64,000 nucleotides of DNA, taken from Duganella sp. BJB476 (GTDB taxonomy: Bacteria; Pseudomonadota; Gammaproteobacteria; Burkholderiales; Burkholderiaceae_D). The stretch spans positions 43,252 through 107,251 of the forward strand of contig NZ_QVIO01000013.1 of the NCBI RefSeq assembly GCF_003416895.1, written 5' to 3'. Below, one piece after another: positions 53,644 through 63,186 of the stretch. A program made the translations under genes and the position numbers. The notes under the pieces were generated by a model. The model made no database searches. It had not been told where the DNA came from and saw only the letters and a program-made list of their open reading frames with translations. Each line of letters opens with the position of its first letter. Position 1 is the stretch's first letter.

Positions 53644-55395
53644 CTAGAACTCTTCCCACTCCGAATTCATATCCGCCTTGGGCTTGGAGGCCGGCTTTGC
53701 TGCCGGCTTCGCGGCCGGACTTGCTGCGGGCTTGGCGGCGGCGGCCTGGGTGGGCGCCAGGCGCGGCGCGGCAACCGGGGCGGGTGTCCTGGCGACGGCC
53801 CCCCTGGCGACGGCCGGACGGGAAGCCGCCGGCGTTGCCGCCGCATAGCTGTCATCGAGCTTGAACACGCTGACCGAGGCCGACAGCGTGGCCGCCTCGT
53901 CCTGCATGCTTTGCGCGGCGGCGGCGGCCTGTTCGACCAGCGCGGCGTTCTGCTGCGTCATCTCGTCCATCTGCGAAATCGCCTCGTTGACCTGCTCGAT
54001 GCCCATGCTCTGTTCCTGGCTGGCCGAGGTGATCTCGGCCATGATGTCGGCCACCTGCTGCACCGAGGTGACGATCAGGCCCATGGTCTGGCCGGCTTCG
54101 TCGACCACGGCGCTGCCGCCGTCGACCTTTTCCACCGAGTCGTCGATCAGCACCTTGATTTCCTTGGCGGCCGTGGCCGAGCGCTGCGCCAGGCTGCGTA
54201 CTTCCGACGCCACCACTGCGAAGCCGCGTCCCTGTTCGCCGGCGCGCGCCGCTTCCACCGCCGCGTTCAGCGCCAGGATGTTGGTCTGGAACGCGATGCC
54301 GTCAATGACGCCGATGATGTCGACGATCTTGCTGGAGCTGGCCTTGATCGAACCCATGGTGTCGACCACCTGGGCCACCAGCTGGCCACCGCGCGTGGCC
54401 ACCGACGACGCCGAGATCACCAGCTGGTTGGCCTGGCGGGCGTTGTCGGCGTTCTGCTTGACGGTGGAGGTCAGCTCCTCCATGGTGCTGGCGGTCTGCT
54501 CCAGCGAGCTGGCCTGCGATTCGGTGCGTCCCGACAGGTCCATATTGCCGGTGGCGATTTCGCCCGAGGCCTGGTTGATGGTGGAGGTGCTGCGCCGCAC
54601 CTCGTGCACGGTGCGCGCCAGGCTGGTGTTCATGTGCTGCAGCGCGGCCAGCAGCTCGCCGGTTTCGTCGCTGGCGCGTACGTCGATGTTGGTGCTCAGG
54701 TCGCCGGCCGCCACCGATTTGGCGATCGCCACCGCCTCCTCCAGCGGGCCGGTGATCGACGCCGTGATCCACGCCGCCAGCCCGCCCGAAACGATCAGCG
54801 CCACCACGCCCAGCACGATCATCATGGTGCGCGAAAAGTCGATGTGGCCGGTGGCGACCTTGCCGCCGTCCTCGATGTCGTTCTTCTGCTGCTTGACCAT
54901 GGCGCCGGTCAGCTCTTCCAGAGTGTCGAGCAGGGGGAAGGTTTCGCGGTTCATCAGCTCGGCCGCCTTGTCGCGCTCGTCCGCCTCGACCAGGTCGGCC
55001 ACCTTCAGGAACGAGGTGTTGTAGCTGGCGCGCGCCGCCTGGATCTTGGCCAGCAGCGCCTTCTCGTCGGGCGTCTCGGTCAGCTGGTCCAGCGCGGTCA
55101 GCGCGGCGTCGATGGTTTTTTTGTCCTGGTCAATCCGCTCGTAGCTTTTGGCGCGCTGCACCTTGTCGCTGATGACGAACAGGGCCAGCACGCGGCGCGC
55201 ATCCTCGCGCGCGGCGGCGTCGATGGTGGCGGCGGCAGAGGCGCTCGGCCAGTCGCGCTCGACGATGCCCTTGGCGCTCTGGCCGACCGCGCCGAAGCGG
55301 CCGATGGCGGTGACGATCATGATCAGCATCAGCAGCAGCACCAGGCCGAAGCCGGCGCCCAGGCGGGTCTTGATTTTATAGTCGGTCAGGTTCAT
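53644..55395 (-). CDS. Methyl-accepting chemotaxis protein
   Basis: The 583-aa transducer has TM1 (about 12-32), a four-helix periplasmic sensor (4HB_MCP type, about 33-190), TM2 (about 190-212), HAMP (about 213-265), and the signalling domain with the conserved tip IIGVIDGIAFQTNILALNAAVEAARAGEQGRGFAVVASEVR. An Ala/Pro/Lys-rich linker then leads to a C-terminal EWEEF pentapeptide that can bind CheR/CheB. It lies 21 nt after a cheW gene on the same strand, so the two are an operon. The ligand is unknown. Confidence 0.96.
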   Translation of the reverse strand: MNLTDYKIKTRLGAGFGLVLLLMLIMIVTAIGRFGAVGQSAKGIVERDWPSASAAATIDAAAREDARRVLALFVISDKVQRAKSYERIDQDKKTIDAALTALDQLTETPDEKALLAKIQAARASYNTSFLKVADLVEADERDKAAELMNRETFPLLDTLEELTGAMVKQQKNDIEDGGKVATGHIDFSRTMMIVLGVVALIVSGGLAAWITASITGPLEEAVAIAKSVAAGDLSTNIDVRASDETGELLAALQHMNTSLARTVHEVRRSTSTINQASGEIATGNMDLSGRTESQASSLEQTASTMEELTSTVKQNADNARQANQLVISASSVATRGGQLVAQVVDTMGSIKASSSKIVDIIGVIDGIAFQTNILALNAAVEAARAGEQGRGFAVVASEVRSLAQRSATAAKEIKVLIDDSVEKVDGGSAVVDEAGQTMGLIVTSVQQVADIMAEITSASQEQSMGIEQVNEAISQMDEMTQQNAALVEQAAAAAQSMQDEAATLSASVSVFKLDDSYAAATPAASRPAVARGAVARTPAPVAAPRLAPTQAAAAKPAASPAAKPAAKPASKPKADMNSEWEEF

Positions 55396-55416
55396 TGGGG
55401 TTCCGTATTGATAGGG

Positions 55417-55896
55417 TCAGTTGGCGGCGGCGACGTCGGTCAGGCCCATCTCGGCGCTCGACATCAGCTTGTCGATATCGACCAGGATCAGCATGCGCTC
55501 GTCGATGGTGCCCAGGCCGATGATGTAGTCGGAATTGAAGGCGGTGCCCATCTCCGGCGCCGGCTTGAGCTGGTCGGGCGTGAGGGTGGTGACGTCCGAG
55601 ACCGAATCGACCACCATGCCGACCACGCGGCCGCCGATGTTGAGGATGATGACCACGGTGAACTGGTCGTACACCGGCTCGCCCAGCTGGAACTTGATGC
55701 GCATGTCGACCACCGGGATGATGATGCCGCGCAGGTTGATCACGCCCTTGATGAACTCCGGCGCGTTGGCGATGCGGGTGACCACTTCGTAGCCGCGGAT
55801 CTCCTGCACCTTGAGGATGTCGATGCCGTATTCCTCGGCGCCCAGGGTGAAGGCGAGGAACTCCCTGCCGGCGATGTCCGATGCGTTTTCTTGCAT
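55417..55896 (-). CDS. cheW: Chemotaxis coupling protein CheW
   Basis: The 159-aa adaptor couples MCPs to the CheA kinase. FLAFTLGAEEYGIDILKVQEIRGYEVVTRIANAPEFIKGVINLRG is the CheW domain, which covers nearly the whole protein; MDRI/DMRIKF and VVDSVSDV follow as usual. It is the first gene of the cheW-mcp pair. No cheA, cheY or cheR gene is in the window, so this pair must feed a system encoded elsewhere. Confidence 0.95.
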   Translation of the reverse strand: MQENASDIAGREFLAFTLGAEEYGIDILKVQEIRGYEVVTRIANAPEFIKGVINLRGIIIPVVDMRIKFQLGEPVYDQFTVVIILNIGGRVVGMVVDSVSDVTTLTPDQLKPAPEMGTAFNSDYIIGLGTIDERMLILVDIDKLMSSAEMGLTDVAAAN

Positions 55897-56135
55897 GATT
55901 ATGGTCCTTGAAATATTGATCTGACCGCGCTACGCCTTGGTCGGTGTGCGCGCCGCAATCCTTACAATGACGGCGCTAGCGTATCAGAGTCGGACCGCAA
56001 TGACGAGCGCGGACCAGCCGTACATGGGCGAAAAACGCACGCCTGTTGCTATCAATTTCGAAGGGGGTTGTCACAGGGGGGGAATCTGATTATGCTAGGA
56101 CCAAGACAGCCACGGGCCCAGCCCCAGGAGATGTG

Positions 56136-57719
56136 ATGACAGATTCCACCGCCGCAGACGACAACTGGCTGATCCAGGAAGACGAGGAACCAGCGCCGGT
56201 TGAAGGAGCGGGATCGCCGGACCAGCGCCTGTGGCGGGTGCTGATCGTCGACGACGACGTCGATGTCCACGCTGTCACGCGGCTGGCGCTGCGCAACGTG
56301 TCCTTCAAGGGCCGCGAGCTGGAACTGTTCTCGGCCTACAGCGGCCGCGAAGCCTACGACTTCCTGCGCGACACGCCGGACATCGCGCTGGTGCTGCTGG
56401 ACGTGGTGATGGAAACCGACGACGCCGGCCTGCTGCTGGCGCGCCGCATCCGCGAGGAGCTGCACAACGCCATCGTGCGCGTGGTGCTGCGCACCGGCCA
56501 GCCGGGCCAGGCGCCCGAGCAGCGCGTCATCATCGAATACGACATCAACGACTACAAGGCCAAGACCGAGCTGACCACGCAGAAGCTGTTCACCACCGTG
56601 ATCTCGGCGCTGCGCGCGTATGAAAGCCTGAACATGCTCGAGCGCAGCCGCATCGGCCTGGGCAAGATCCTGGCCGGCGCCACCAATCTCTACCAGATCC
56701 ACTCGCTGCGCGAATTCGCCTCCGGCGTGCTGAACCAGGTGAGCGCCATCCTCGACGTCGGCGCCGACGGCGTGCTGTGCCTGATGCAGGGCGACACCGG
56801 CGTCACCAGCGTGGTGGCGGCCACCGGCAGCTATGCCCAGCTGAGCGAATCGGAGCTGATGCCGACCGCCCATCCGCTGTGGCCGACCATCGCCAAGGCC
56901 TTCGCCGAAAAGAAAAGCCAGTTCGACCATCCGGCCAATGTGTTGTTCATCCACACGCAGGAAAACCGCGAAGTGGCGATCTCGGTCACGCCGCCGTGGC
57001 CGCTGGCGCAGATCCAGCGCGACCTGCTGGAAGTGTTCTGCCAGCGCATCGCCGCCGCGTTCGACAACCTGTATATGTTCGGCCAGCTGCGCAAGGCGCA
57101 GGAGGCCACCGTGGTGGCGCTGGCCGACCTGGCCGAGTTCCGCGACAGCGGCACCGGCGGCCATGTGCGGCGGGTGCAGATGCTGTCGTCGTCGCTGGCC
57201 CAGCGGCTGGCCGCGCGCGGCGTCTACGCCGACGAGCTGACGCCGCAGCTGCTCGACATGATAGGCCTGGCCAGCATCCTGCACGATGTCGGCAAGGTCG
57301 CCACGCCGGACCACATCCTGCTCAAGCCGGGCATCCACACGCCGGAAGAGCGGGCCGAGATGCAGACCCACGCGGCGGTCGGCCGCACCATCCTGGAACG
57401 CGCCGCCAACATGGTCGACGGCGTCAGCTACCTGACCTACGGCGCCGAGATCGCCGGCGGCCACCACGAACACTACGACGGCAACGGTTATCCGAACCAG
57501 CTGGCCGGCAAGGATATCCCGATTTCGGCACGCATCGTCGCCGTGGTGGACGTGTTCGACTCGCTGCTGCACGAGCGTCCGTACAAGGACCCGTGGCCGC
57601 ACACCGAGGTGATGACCTATATCACGGACCGCTCCGGCAAGCAGTTCGATCCGGAGGTCGTGGCCGCGCTGCTGGACCTGATCGAGCGCGATCCGACCAT
57701 CGGCCACACGCCGGACTAG
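56136..57719 (+). CDS. Response regulator with REC, DUF3369 and HD-GYP domains
   Basis: The 527-aa protein is a predicted c-di-GMP phosphodiesterase. The REC domain (about 34-155) has acidic IVDDDVD and phospho-acceptor Asp89 in VLLDVVMETDD. A DUF3369 sensor region follows (about 160-335). The HD-GYP domain (about 345-520) has SILHDVGK and the signature GGHHEHYDGNGYP. All metal residues appear present. AGGAG precedes ATG 56136; the open frame above is antisense-like. The HDOD-GAF gene follows 43 nt later on the same strand. No histidine kinase gene is adjacent. Confidence 0.94.
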   Translation: MTDSTAADDNWLIQEDEEPAPVEGAGSPDQRLWRVLIVDDDVDVHAVTRLALRNVSFKGRELELFSAYSGREAYDFLRDTPDIALVLLDVVMETDDAGLLLARRIREELHNAIVRVVLRTGQPGQAPEQRVIIEYDINDYKAKTELTTQKLFTTVISALRAYESLNMLERSRIGLGKILAGATNLYQIHSLREFASGVLNQVSAILDVGADGVLCLMQGDTGVTSVVAATGSYAQLSESELMPTAHPLWPTIAKAFAEKKSQFDHPANVLFIHTQENREVAISVTPPWPLAQIQRDLLEVFCQRIAAAFDNLYMFGQLRKAQEATVVALADLAEFRDSGTGGHVRRVQMLSSSLAQRLAARGVYADELTPQLLDMIGLASILHDVGKVATPDHILLKPGIHTPEERAEMQTHAAVGRTILERAANMVDGVSYLTYGAEIAGGHHEHYDGNGYPNQLAGKDIPISARIVAVVDVFDSLLHERPYKDPWPHTEVMTYITDRSGKQFDPEVVAALLDLIERDPTIGHTPD

Positions 57720-57762
57720 GCTGCCCCGCCGCGGGCGGCGTAGCAGCACGCCAGGACATGCC

Positions 57763-59292
57763 ATGCCATCGACCCCGCTCCCGTCAGACAGCGAACTGCG
57801 CCCCGTGCGCGGCGCGCTGCTGAAAAAACTCAGCGGCGACGAGGGCATGTTCGCGCTGGGCGCGTCGGTGGCGCGGGTGGTGCAGATGGCCGACTCCGAC
57901 GACCAGGGCACGCAAAACCTGGCCTACTACGTGCTGTCGGACGTGGCGCTGACGCAGAAGGTGCTGCGGCTGGCCAACACGCCGACCTACCGCGCCGCCG
58001 GCGGCACCGCCGTCACCACCATCTCGCGCGCGATTTCCCTGCTCGGCTTCGACAACGTCAAGACCACGGCGATGGCCATGCTGCTGGTCGACACGCTGGC
58101 CAACAGCAAGCACGCGAACAGCGTGCGCATCGAGCTGGAGGCGGCGCTGTGCGCCAGCCTGGTGGGCCGCGAGATGGCGCGCCTGAGCATCTACCAGGGC
58201 GCCGAGGAGGCGGCCATCGGCGCGCTGTTCAAGAACATCGGCGCGCTGGTGGTGGCTTCGCACGAGCACGGGCTGTTCCGCGAGATCGGCCTGCTGACGG
58301 CGGCCGGCAAACTGACCCAGGCGCAGGCCGCGCTGCAGGTGCTGGGCTGCAGCTATGACAGCCTGTCGGCCGCCATCCTCAACGAATGGAAGATCCCGGA
58401 CGTGATCGTGCGCTCGCTGGCGCCGCTGCCGCCGGGCGCCTGCAAGCCGGCCGCCAGCCGCCAGGAGTGGATGCGGCAGGTGGTGGCGTTCAGCATGGAG
58501 ACGGCGCGGCTGCTGGCGCGCCGCCTGGGCGCCGACAGCGCCGAGGGCAAGGCGCTGGAGCAGCGCTACGGCGCCGCGCTCAATCTGGACCGCGAGCGCT
58601 TGACGCAGCTGTTCACCACCGTGGCGCGCGACATGGACGGGCTGCTGGAGAGCCTGCACATGGGCGGGCACGCCGATCCCGACGACGGCGCGCCCGGCCT
58701 GCCCAGCGTGCTGGCGCAGGCGACGATGGGCGCGGACGAGGCGCCGCAGGGCAACCATGTCAGCGGCAAGCCGTACAACGCCCGCGAGCTGTTGCTGGCC
58801 GGGGTGCAGGAGGTGACGCAGATGCGCGCCGGCGGCCACGGCAAGGTCAACGACATCATCCAGGCGGTGCTGGAGACGCTGTACCGCGGCATGGGCTTCC
58901 GCTTCGCCACCGTGTGCCTGAAGGATGTGCGCACCGGCCAGTACCGGGCGCGGGTGGCGTTCGGCGAGCTGTATGCGGAGCGCCAGGCCGGCTTCGTCTT
59001 TCCCAGCGCCAGCGGCGACGACCTGTTCCACCTGGCGATGCAGAACAACGCCGACCTGATGATCGCCGACGCCAGCGCACCGAAGATCCGCGCGCTGCTG
59101 CCGGAATGGCACCGCCGCCTGTTGCCCGATGCGCGCAGCTTCATCGTGCTGCCGCTGGTGGTCAATTCAATCCAGCTCGGCTTGTTCTACGCGGACCGCG
59201 CGCTGCCGGCGCCGGAGGGCGTGCCGCCCGACGAGACCTCGCTGATCCGCGCCCTCAAGGGGCAGGTGCTGGTGGCGCTGACGCCGGCCTAG
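57763..59292 (+). CDS. HDOD-GAF signalling protein
   Basis: The 509-aa cytoplasmic protein has an N-terminal HDOD domain (about 30-270, e.g. VLSDVALTQKVLRLANTPTYR and the TISRAISLLGFDNVK region) and a C-terminal GAF-like domain (about 340-505). HDOD domains lack the HD metal site and act in signalling with c-di-GMP and chemotaxis proteins. It is probably cotranscribed with the HD-GYP gene upstream. Its stop abuts the stop of the convergent GGDEF-EAL gene (TAGCTA). Confidence 0.92.
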   Translation: MPSTPLPSDSELRPVRGALLKKLSGDEGMFALGASVARVVQMADSDDQGTQNLAYYVLSDVALTQKVLRLANTPTYRAAGGTAVTTISRAISLLGFDNVKTTAMAMLLVDTLANSKHANSVRIELEAALCASLVGREMARLSIYQGAEEAAIGALFKNIGALVVASHEHGLFREIGLLTAAGKLTQAQAALQVLGCSYDSLSAAILNEWKIPDVIVRSLAPLPPGACKPAASRQEWMRQVVAFSMETARLLARRLGADSAEGKALEQRYGAALNLDRERLTQLFTTVARDMDGLLESLHMGGHADPDDGAPGLPSVLAQATMGADEAPQGNHVSGKPYNARELLLAGVQEVTQMRAGGHGKVNDIIQAVLETLYRGMGFRFATVCLKDVRTGQYRARVAFGELYAERQAGFVFPSASGDDLFHLAMQNNADLMIADASAPKIRALLPEWHRRLLPDARSFIVLPLVVNSIQLGLFYADRALPAPEGVPPDETSLIRALKGQVLVALTPA

Positions 59293-62200
59293 CTAGGCCG
59301 CCGCCATGCTGTCGCTGCGCACCATGGCCTCGAACTGCGCCACCGGCATCGGCCGCGCGAACAGATAGCCCTGCGCCTCGTCGCACTGCTTGGCGCTGAG
59401 GAAGTCGCGCTGGGCCTGCGTCTCGACGCCCTCAGCCACCACGCCCAGTCCCAGCGAGTGGGCCAGTGCGATGGTGGCGGCGACGATCACGGCGTCGTTC
59501 GGATCGCTCTCGATATCCTTGACGAAGCCGCGGTCGATCTTGATGCGGTCGATCTCGAACAGCTTCAGGTAGCTCAGCGAGGAATAGCCGGTGCCGAAAT
59601 CGTCGATCGCCACCTTGAAGCCGCGCGAGCGCAATTCGATCAGCAGCGCGCGGCTGCGTTCCGGGTCCTGCATCGCCGCCGATTCGGTGATCTCCAGCTC
59701 CAGCAAGGCCGGGTCGATGCCGTGGGCGTCGATCAGCCGGTCCAGGTGCGGCAGCAGGCCGGCGCCGTGGCACTGGCGCGCCGACAGGTTGACCGCCAGC
59801 CGCAGGTGCGCCAGCCCCGGCGCGCGCCAGGAGGCCAGCAGGCTGCTGGCGCGTTGCAGCACCCAGTCGCCCAGCGGCAGGATCAGGCCCGACTCCTCGG
59901 CGATCGGGATGAAGCGGTCCGGCCCCACCATGCCCAGCTCCGGATGGTGCCAGCGCAGCAGCGCCTCGGCGCCGATGATGCGGCCGGACGCCAGCTCGAC
60001 CTGCGGTTGCAGGTACAGCTCGAATTCGTTCTGCTCCAGCGCCTGCCACAAACGGTTCTCCAGCATCAGGCGCTCATGGGTGGCGCTGTTCATCTCGGCC
60101 GAGAAGAACTGGAAGTTGCCGCGGCCCTGGCTCTTGGCCGCGTACATGGCGGTGTCGGCGTGGCGCAGCAGGGTGCTGCCGTCCTCGCCGTCGGACGGGA
60201 ACATGGCGACGCCGACGCTGGCGCCGCTGTGCACCGTCTTGCCCTGCAGGTGGTAGGGCGCGCCCAGCGATTCGACGATGCGCACCGCGATGTTGGACGC
60301 TTCGTCCGGCGTCACGCTGCCGGAGGTGACGACGATGAATTCGTCGCCGCCCAGGCGGGCGATGGTGTCGACTTCGCGCAGCAGTTCCTGCAGGCGCTGG
60401 GCCACGGCGATCAGCAGCAGGTCGCCGGTCTGGTGGCCGTGGGTGTCGTTGATCTTCTTGAAGTGATCGAGGTCGATGAACAGCACGGCCGCCGCGCCGC
60501 CGCCGCGGCGGGTCTGCGCCAGCAGTTGGTCCAGACGCAGGTTCAGCGACAGGCGGTTGTCGAGGCCGGTCAGGGTGTCGTGGTGGGCCAGGCGGTGGAT
60601 GCGTTCCTGCGCCAGTTGCTGCGCCGTCAGGTCGTGCAGGATGGCGACGAACAGGTGCTCGTCGGGCAGCTCCACTTCGCTGACCGACATCGCCAGCGGG
60701 AATTCGTTGCCGTCGCTGCGCCAGCCGGTCAGCTCGTATTCGTGGGTGACGCCGCAGGCGATCATGCGCAGCAGGCCGGCCGCGTCGAGGCCGGCGGCGT
60801 CGCCGACGCCGACCGGGATCAGGCGGTCCAGCGGCAGCTTGGTCATATTCTCCGGCGCGTAGCCGAACAGGCGGCCGGCGGCGGCGTTGGCCGACATCAG
60901 CAGGCCGTCGCCGTCGATGGTGAGGATGGCGTCGGCCGCCTTGTTGAGGATGGCCTGCAGGCGCGCTTCGCGTTCGCGCAGGCGCGCCGTGCTGTCCTTG
61001 ACCTGGGCCTGGATGCGCGCGCGTTCGCCGCTGATCAGCATCATCAAGGTGCCCAAGAGGCCAGTCAGCAGCAGGCCGCAGGTCAGCACGGTCCAGCTTT
61101 GCCAGCCGCGCTGCTGCTGCAGGTAGGCCGGGGTCGGCGCCAGCGTCAGCTCGTAGATGCGGCCGCCGAAGTGCAGCTGGCGCTGGAAGTCGCCCGGCTC
61201 CGGTGCGCGTTGCAGGCTGTCGCGCACCAGGTGGCGCGGGCCGTCGTCGTCCATGTCCTCGAAGCGCATCAGGAAGTGGCCGAACTCGGAACGCTTGAGC
61301 GCCTGGTCCAGGTAGGCGTCGAACTGCATCGAGATCAGCAGCGAGCCGATGGCCTGGTGGCGATTGTTGTTGGGGTAGACAGTTTGCAGCAATAGCAAGC
61401 CGGAGCTGGCCTGCGCGCGTATCAGTTGCAGCGGCGCAGTGGCGGTCGGCTGGCCGGACTGGATGGCGCGCTCCAGCGCGGTGCGGCGCTGCGGATCGGA
61501 CAGGAAGTCCAGGCCCTGGTAGACGCGGTTTTCCGCCGGCTCGATGTAGGTGGCGACGAAGTAGCGCTGGCGCGCGGCGGCGGAGGTGAGGGCGCCGTCG
61601 GCGTTGCGCTGGCGGATTTCGAAGCCGGGCGCGATCTGGGCGCGGCCCCAGGTTTCGAAGGCGGCGCGTTCGTCGCCGGCCACCGGCGTCAGCCAGGCCA
61701 TCGACAGCAGCTCGGGGCGCTGGTCCAGGTAGCCGTGCGCCAGGTTGCCGAAGTCCTCGGCGCTGAGCGTGCGGCGCGGGTCGTTGAGCGCCTTGGCCAT
61801 GGCGTAGATGAAGCGCTCGTGCTCGCTGAACTGCGCCTGCAGCAGGTCGCCGGTCTGCTGCGCCTTGAGGCGGAAGGCCTGCAGCTGCTGGTTGTTCTCC
61901 CAGCGGTCGGCCTGCAGGTAGATGGCGATGAAGGCCGCCGCCGACAGCAGCAGCGGCAGGCCGACCAGCAGGCGGCGGCGCGACCACAGCGCGCGCGGGC
62001 GGCCGATGACGATCCAGGTCAGCGGCGCCGCCAGCAGGATGCCGATGGTGTCGCCCATCCACCAGGCCAGCCAGTCGAGGATGAGGGTGTCCCAGCGCAG
62101 GATGCCGAGCAGGCCCATGCCGGTCAGCGAGACGGTGCTGCTGATGACGGTGACGCCGGCCGCCAGCAGGATGAAGCGCACCACGTCGCGGCCGGAGCCG

Positions 62201-62604
62201 ATGGCGGGGTCGATGTAGCGGCGGAACAGGGTGCTGCCGGCCCACGCTTGCAGCGAGGCGCCCAGCGCCGGGAAGCAGGCGCCGGCCAGCGCGGTGGCGC
62301 TGATGCCGCCGGGACTGAGGAAGGGGTAGATCAGGTTGACCGTCAGCGAGCCCAGCGCCACGGCCGGCAGCAGGCGGGCGCCGCCGAGCACGCAGCAGGC
62401 CAGCGCCAGGCCGGCCGGCAGGAAGATCGGCGAGGCGTAGCCGGGCGGCAGCGCCAGCAGCAGGCCGAGACGTCCGGCGATGAAGTAACAGGCCATCAGG
62501 CCCACATTGGCCAGCACCAGGCTGCGCAAACTACCGCTACGGTTGTTCAACTGCGGGGCTCCAGGTCTCAGTATCGTGGGCCGATTGTATAGGAATTCGT
62601 TCAA
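59293..62604 (-). CDS. MASE1-CHASE-PAS-GGDEF-EAL protein
   Basis: The 1103-aa inner-membrane c-di-GMP enzyme has a MASE1 sensor of about 8-9 TM helices (30-230), a CHASE-like periplasmic domain (about 250-490), a further TM helix (about 500-525) and a PAS domain (about 550-660). The GGDEF domain is intact (RLGGDEF) with inhibitory I-site REVD five residues before it. The EAL domain (GAEALLRW, DDFGTGYSS, GVVAEGVET) also looks complete. It may therefore make and break c-di-GMP depending on signal. It is convergent with the HDOD gene and head-to-head with the tRNA operon. Confidence 0.95.
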   Translation of the reverse strand: MNEFLYNRPTILRPGAPQLNNRSGSLRSLVLANVGLMACYFIAGRLGLLLALPPGYASPIFLPAGLALACCVLGGARLLPAVALGSLTVNLIYPFLSPGGISATALAGACFPALGASLQAWAGSTLFRRYIDPAIGSGRDVVRFILLAAGVTVISSTVSLTGMGLLGILRWDTLILDWLAWWMGDTIGILLAAPLTWIVIGRPRALWSRRRLLVGLPLLLSAAAFIAIYLQADRWENNQQLQAFRLKAQQTGDLLQAQFSEHERFIYAMAKALNDPRRTLSAEDFGNLAHGYLDQRPELLSMAWLTPVAGDERAAFETWGRAQIAPGFEIRQRNADGALTSAAARQRYFVATYIEPAENRVYQGLDFLSDPQRRTALERAIQSGQPTATAPLQLIRAQASSGLLLLQTVYPNNNRHQAIGSLLISMQFDAYLDQALKRSEFGHFLMRFEDMDDDGPRHLVRDSLQRAPEPGDFQRQLHFGGRIYELTLAPTPAYLQQQRGWQSWTVLTCGLLLTGLLGTLMMLISGERARIQAQVKDSTARLREREARLQAILNKAADAILTIDGDGLLMSANAAAGRLFGYAPENMTKLPLDRLIPVGVGDAAGLDAAGLLRMIACGVTHEYELTGWRSDGNEFPLAMSVSEVELPDEHLFVAILHDLTAQQLAQERIHRLAHHDTLTGLDNRLSLNLRLDQLLAQTRRGGGAAAVLFIDLDHFKKINDTHGHQTGDLLLIAVAQRLQELLREVDTIARLGGDEFIVVTSGSVTPDEASNIAVRIVESLGAPYHLQGKTVHSGASVGVAMFPSDGEDGSTLLRHADTAMYAAKSQGRGNFQFFSAEMNSATHERLMLENRLWQALEQNEFELYLQPQVELASGRIIGAEALLRWHHPELGMVGPDRFIPIAEESGLILPLGDWVLQRASSLLASWRAPGLAHLRLAVNLSARQCHGAGLLPHLDRLIDAHGIDPALLELEITESAAMQDPERSRALLIELRSRGFKVAIDDFGTGYSSLSYLKLFEIDRIKIDRGFVKDIESDPNDAVIVAATIALAHSLGLGVVAEGVETQAQRDFLSAKQCDEAQGYLFARPMPVAQFEAMVRSDSMAAA

Positions 62605-62618
62605 CGTAAAAACAACAC

Positions 62619-62648
62619 TTGCACATTTGCAGTTGGTGCAGTTAAAAT
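62619..62648 (+). promoter_or_regulatory. Possible upstream promoter of the tRNA-tuf operon
   Basis: TTGCAC and TAAAAT are separated by 18 nt, 109 nt before tRNA-Tyr. It could be a second promoter for the operon; it overlaps the upstream region of the MASE1-GGDEF-EAL gene. Confidence 0.35.
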
Positions 62649-62713
62649 CTCGCCCCGAAGCAGACGGTTCATCTTCATGGCGCGAATGAGTAAGTAAAAA
62701 GCGCGATGCAGGG

Positions 62714-62742
62714 TTGACAGGTCAAGGAAGTTGCTTCATACT
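62714..62742 (+). promoter_or_regulatory. Main promoter of the tRNA-tuf operon
   Basis: Consensus TTGACA and CATACT are separated by 17 nt, about 14 nt upstream of tRNA-Tyr, followed by a GC-rich discriminator (CTGCGG). That discriminator type is a target of ppGpp/DksA repression, and dksA is encoded at 3.6-4.1 kb. Confidence 0.8.
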
Positions 62743-62756
62743 CTGCGGTTCCTCGC

Positions 62757-62840
<84 letters not shown>

Positions 62841-62897
62841 AGTTTTTGCAAAAAGACTGGGTAACGCAAGTAGATGAAGAAGAATTGAACAATCCTC

Positions 62898-62971
62898 GCG
62901 GGTGTAGCTCAATGGTAGAGCAGAAGCCTTCCAAGCTTACGACGAGGGTTCGATTCCCTTCACCCGCTCCA
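62898..62971 (+). tRNA. tRNA-Gly (anticodon TCC)
   Basis: The 74-nt tRNA has acceptor GCGGGTG/CACCCGC, anticodon TCC at 62930-62932, T-arm GGTTCGATTCC and an encoded CCA. Confidence 0.97.
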
Positions 62972-63001
62972 GTATTGTTGCAATGCAGTAGTACCCCATA
63001 A

Positions 63002-63076
<75 letters not shown>

Positions 63077-63106
63077 GAATTCGCAGTATCCCGCAGTACC
63101 GGCAGC

Positions 63107-63154
63107 ATATTTAAAAATATACGCAGCACTATCAAGACAGTCGGGCGTACGCCC
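63107..63154 (+). other. Two palindromes in the tuf leader
   Basis: ATATTT-AA-AAATAT (63107-63120) and the perfect palindrome GGGCGTACGCCC (63143-63154) lie between tRNA-Thr and tuf. They may be RNA processing or control structures for the tRNA-mRNA transcript. There is no T-run, so neither is a terminator. Confidence 0.45.
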
Positions 63155-63186
63155 AGGCAATCACACCAAATCGTTAGGAGTCTAAA

